Part shown: in pieces, positions 14,821 to 15,800 of the stretch
Layout: each line of letters begins with the position of its first letter
Position numbering within the stretch: position 1 is the stretch's first letter
Origin: an uncultured Eubacteriales bacterium
Lineage (GTDB): Bacteria; Bacillota; Clostridia; Peptostreptococcales; Anaerovoracaceae
Direction of reading: 5' to 3'
NCBI GenBank assembly: GCA_902797345.1
Contig: CADBSL010000212.1
Span: 1-15,800 of the forward strand
DNA length: 15,800 bases
Translations under genes and position numbers: made by a program
Notes under the pieces: generated by a model
The model's input: only the letters and a program-made list of their open reading frames with translations
Database searches by the model: none
Told to the model about the DNA's origin: nothing

Positions 14821-15563
14821 CATACAGACCGGACGAGGCGGAGATCATCCGCAGCGTCATCAACGGAATAAAAGGAGAAGAACCAGAAGTGCAGGATGAT
14901 GAGTTTTTCTGCCTGGATTATACGAGCTATTGCAGCGGCAGCTGCCTGTACTGCGAAAGAAGCCGGAACAACTGGGATCTGAAGCGGGAACGGATGACGC
15001 CGGATGAGATCCTGGAAAAGTTGAAAACAGCCTATGACAAAGGGATCCGGCGGTTTTTCCTGTATGGAGGAGCAGACTTGTTCTTCGTCCGGGAGAAATA
15101 CGTGGATATCATCCAAAGATTCAAATCAGACTGCCCGGATAGTGAACTGTATCTTGCGGCAGGAGAAAAGGTCTTTGAAGATTATGCTGCATACAAAGAA
15201 GCGGGATTGGACGGGTATGTTCTGTTCCACCGCTCTGCGGATGAAGACCACTTCGCCAAACTTCACACGATTGAATCCTATCCGGATTTCAGAAAACGGA
15301 TGCTCCCGATCCTGCGGGAAGCGGGAATGAAGATCGGCACCGGGGTCACGGTGGGGTGGCCTTACCAGACCGGAGAGATCCTGGCGAAAGATATCGAATT
15401 CCTGATGGATCTGGAACCGGACCTGGTGGTAGTGGAACCCTTCAGACCCGAAAAAGGAACGGAGTTCGAAGGCTTTGAAAAGGGCGATAAAAAACAGCAG
15501 AAAAAAGTGGTGAAGCTTCTTCGGAAGATCTTCCCGGAGATGACGATCCTGACTCATTTATAA
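14811..15563 (+). CDS. Short radical SAM protein of the HydE/PylB/BioB type
   Basis: The 250-residue protein has the radical SAM cluster motif CxxxCxxC at C41, C45, C48, followed by ERSRNN, which resembles the CGxRRDN of HydE and PylB. The later stretch HFAKLHTIESYPDFRKRM and GTGVTVGWPYQTGEILAKDI also follow that family. Two things are odd. Full HydE and PylB have about 350 residues, and this one ends where they continue into the last strands of the barrel (after PEMTILTHL). The GGE-like SAM-binding motif reads GGAD at 86-89, with alanine in place of glutamate. The gene is followed by a terminator-like hairpin, so the short length is probably native, though a truncated ancestor is possible. 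It overlaps the nitroreductase gene by 10 bp; AAGGA lies about 10 nt before the ATG. Substrate unknown. Confidence 0.8.
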   Translation: MALTYRPDEAEIIRSVINGIKGEEPEVQDDEFFCLDYTSYCSGSCLYCERSRNNWDLKRERMTPDEILEKLKTAYDKGIRRFFLYGGADLFFVREKYVDIIQRFKSDCPDSELYLAAGEKVFEDYAAYKEAGLDGYVLFHRSADEDHFAKLHTIESYPDFRKRMLPILREAGMKIGTGVTVGWPYQTGEILAKDIEFLMDLEPDLVVVEPFRPEKGTEFEGFEKGDKKQQKKVVKLLRKIFPEMTILTHL

Positions 15564-15571
15564 GTAATATA

Positions 15572-15608
15572 TTTGGCGGCCGGAATAGATTTTCGACCGC
15601 CGAATTTC
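15572..15608 (+). terminator. Probable terminator after the radical SAM gene
   Basis: TTTGGCGGCCG (15572-15582) pairs with CGACCGCCGAA (15594-15604) with one wobble and one mismatch. The T-run after it is short (TTT, then AT-rich), so termination may be partial. Confidence 0.65.
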
Positions 15609-15631
15609 ATCGATTATTTATGTAAAAAGCC

Positions 15632-15660
15632 TTGACAAAGTAAGGCCCTATGCGTATAAT
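15632..15660 (+). promoter_or_regulatory. Perfect sigma-A promoter of the tRNA cluster
   Basis: TTGACA at 15632-15637, a 17-bp spacer and TATAAT at 15655-15660 match consensus exactly, as expected for stable RNA genes. The start is predicted near 15667, about 27 nt before the first tRNA. Confidence 0.93.
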
Positions 15661-15670
15661 AACTATTGTT

Positions 15671-15688
15671 GCTGATTAAAAAGTCAGC
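15671..15688 (+). other. Hairpin in the tRNA leader
   Basis: GCTGATT (15671-15677) and AGTCAGC (15682-15688) form a 7-bp stem with one wobble and an AAAA loop, between the promoter and tRNA-Met. It may guide processing or block the 5' end of the precursor. There is no T-run, so it is not a terminator. Confidence 0.5.
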
Positions 15689-15693
15689 CTTGT

Positions 15694-15770
15694 GGCGGTG
15701 TAGCTTAGTTGGCTAGAGCGTTCGGTTCATACCCGAAAGGTCGGTGGTTCGACTCCACTCGCCGCTACCA
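15694..15770 (+). tRNA. tRNA-Met (CAT), elongator type
   Basis: The 77-nt gene folds into a full cloverleaf with acceptor GGCGGTG and CGCCGCT, D arm GCTT and GAGC, anticodon stem TTCGG and CCGAA around TTCATAC (anticodon CAT at 15727-15729), T arm GGTGG and CCACT, discriminator A and encoded CCA. The acceptor starts with a G-U wobble. The sequence closely follows the Bacillus elongator tRNA-Met. The GGCGGTG acceptor is unlike initiator tRNAs or the lysidine-modified tRNA-Ile that share this anticodon. Confidence 0.95.
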
Positions 15771-15773
15771 CAT

Positions 15774-15800
15774 GGGGGCATAGCTCAGCTGGGAGAGCAC
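15774..15800 (+). tRNA. Partial tRNA, cut by the window end (perhaps Ala)
   Basis: Acceptor strand GGGGGCA and a complete D arm (GCTC, loop, GAGC) are visible 3 nt after tRNA-Met. The anticodon lies outside the window. The 5' part resembles tRNA-Ala of Clostridia, but other identities are possible. Confidence 0.75.

Noticed and set aside
13231..14823. Long minus-strand open frame (530 codons) opposite dapB and the nitroreductase
   Set aside because: It spans two convincing plus-strand genes and their junction, has no recognisable motif, and is explained by codon bias on the coding strand.
14811..15563. Part of a pyrrolysine gene cluster (PylB)
   Set aside because: The protein resembles the HydE/PylB branch, but no pylC, pylD, pylS or pylT-like gene is in view and it is too short.

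Overview
The window looks like an ordinary chromosomal segment of a low-to-moderate GC Gram-positive bacterium (Bacillota), most likely an anaerobic Clostridia-type organism. The reasons are strong AGGAGG-type ribosome sites, several near-perfect sigma-A promoters (TTGACA-N17-TATAAT), tightly packed operons with ATGA overlaps, an elongator tRNA-Met that resembles the Bacillus one and carries an encoded CCA, and ferredoxin-type and radical SAM enzymes typical of anaerobes. The species cannot be named from sequence alone. I saw no insertion sequence, prophage, CRISPR array or recombinase.

Layout from left to right. (1) Positions 28-3168, plus strand: promoter, aconitase (acn) and isocitrate dehydrogenase (icd). 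This is the citrate-to-2-oxoglutarate branch used for glutamate synthesis; citrate synthase is not in the unit. (2) Positions 3177-3306, minus strand: an intergenic unit with a good promoter, a hairpin at the predicted 5' end, a 42-nt open stretch and an intrinsic terminator. I read it as an undescribed small RNA of about 95 nt. (3) Positions 3420-4651, plus: two overlapping genes for acidic proteins of unknown function, closed by a bidirectional terminator. (4) Positions 4675-5481, minus: glutamate racemase murI, divergent from (5) an operon at 5610-9575, plus: pepF (oligoendopeptidase), nadK (NAD kinase), an RluA-family pseudouridine synthase and a small membrane protein. (6) Positions 9599-10595: a monocistronic CorC-type CBS-domain gene with a consensus promoter and terminator. 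(7) Positions 10598-13090: a purine unit made of an MTA/SAH/adenosine deaminase, a 94-residue unknown protein and a trimeric-type purine nucleoside phosphorylase. (8) Positions 13103-15563: a promoter lying inside an inverted repeat, then dapB (with altered active-site residues), a ferredoxin-nitroreductase fusion and a short HydE/PylB-like radical SAM protein. (9) Positions 15632-15800: a consensus promoter driving a tRNA cluster (Met-CAT complete, a second tRNA cut by the window end).

Most of the genes are housekeeping. The parts most worth following up are the candidate small RNA next to the acn-icd operon, which can also be paired on paper with the acn ribosome site; the unknown acidic gene pair; and the dapB-like, FeS-nitroreductase and radical SAM operon, in which the outer two members depart from family norms at positions expected to matter.
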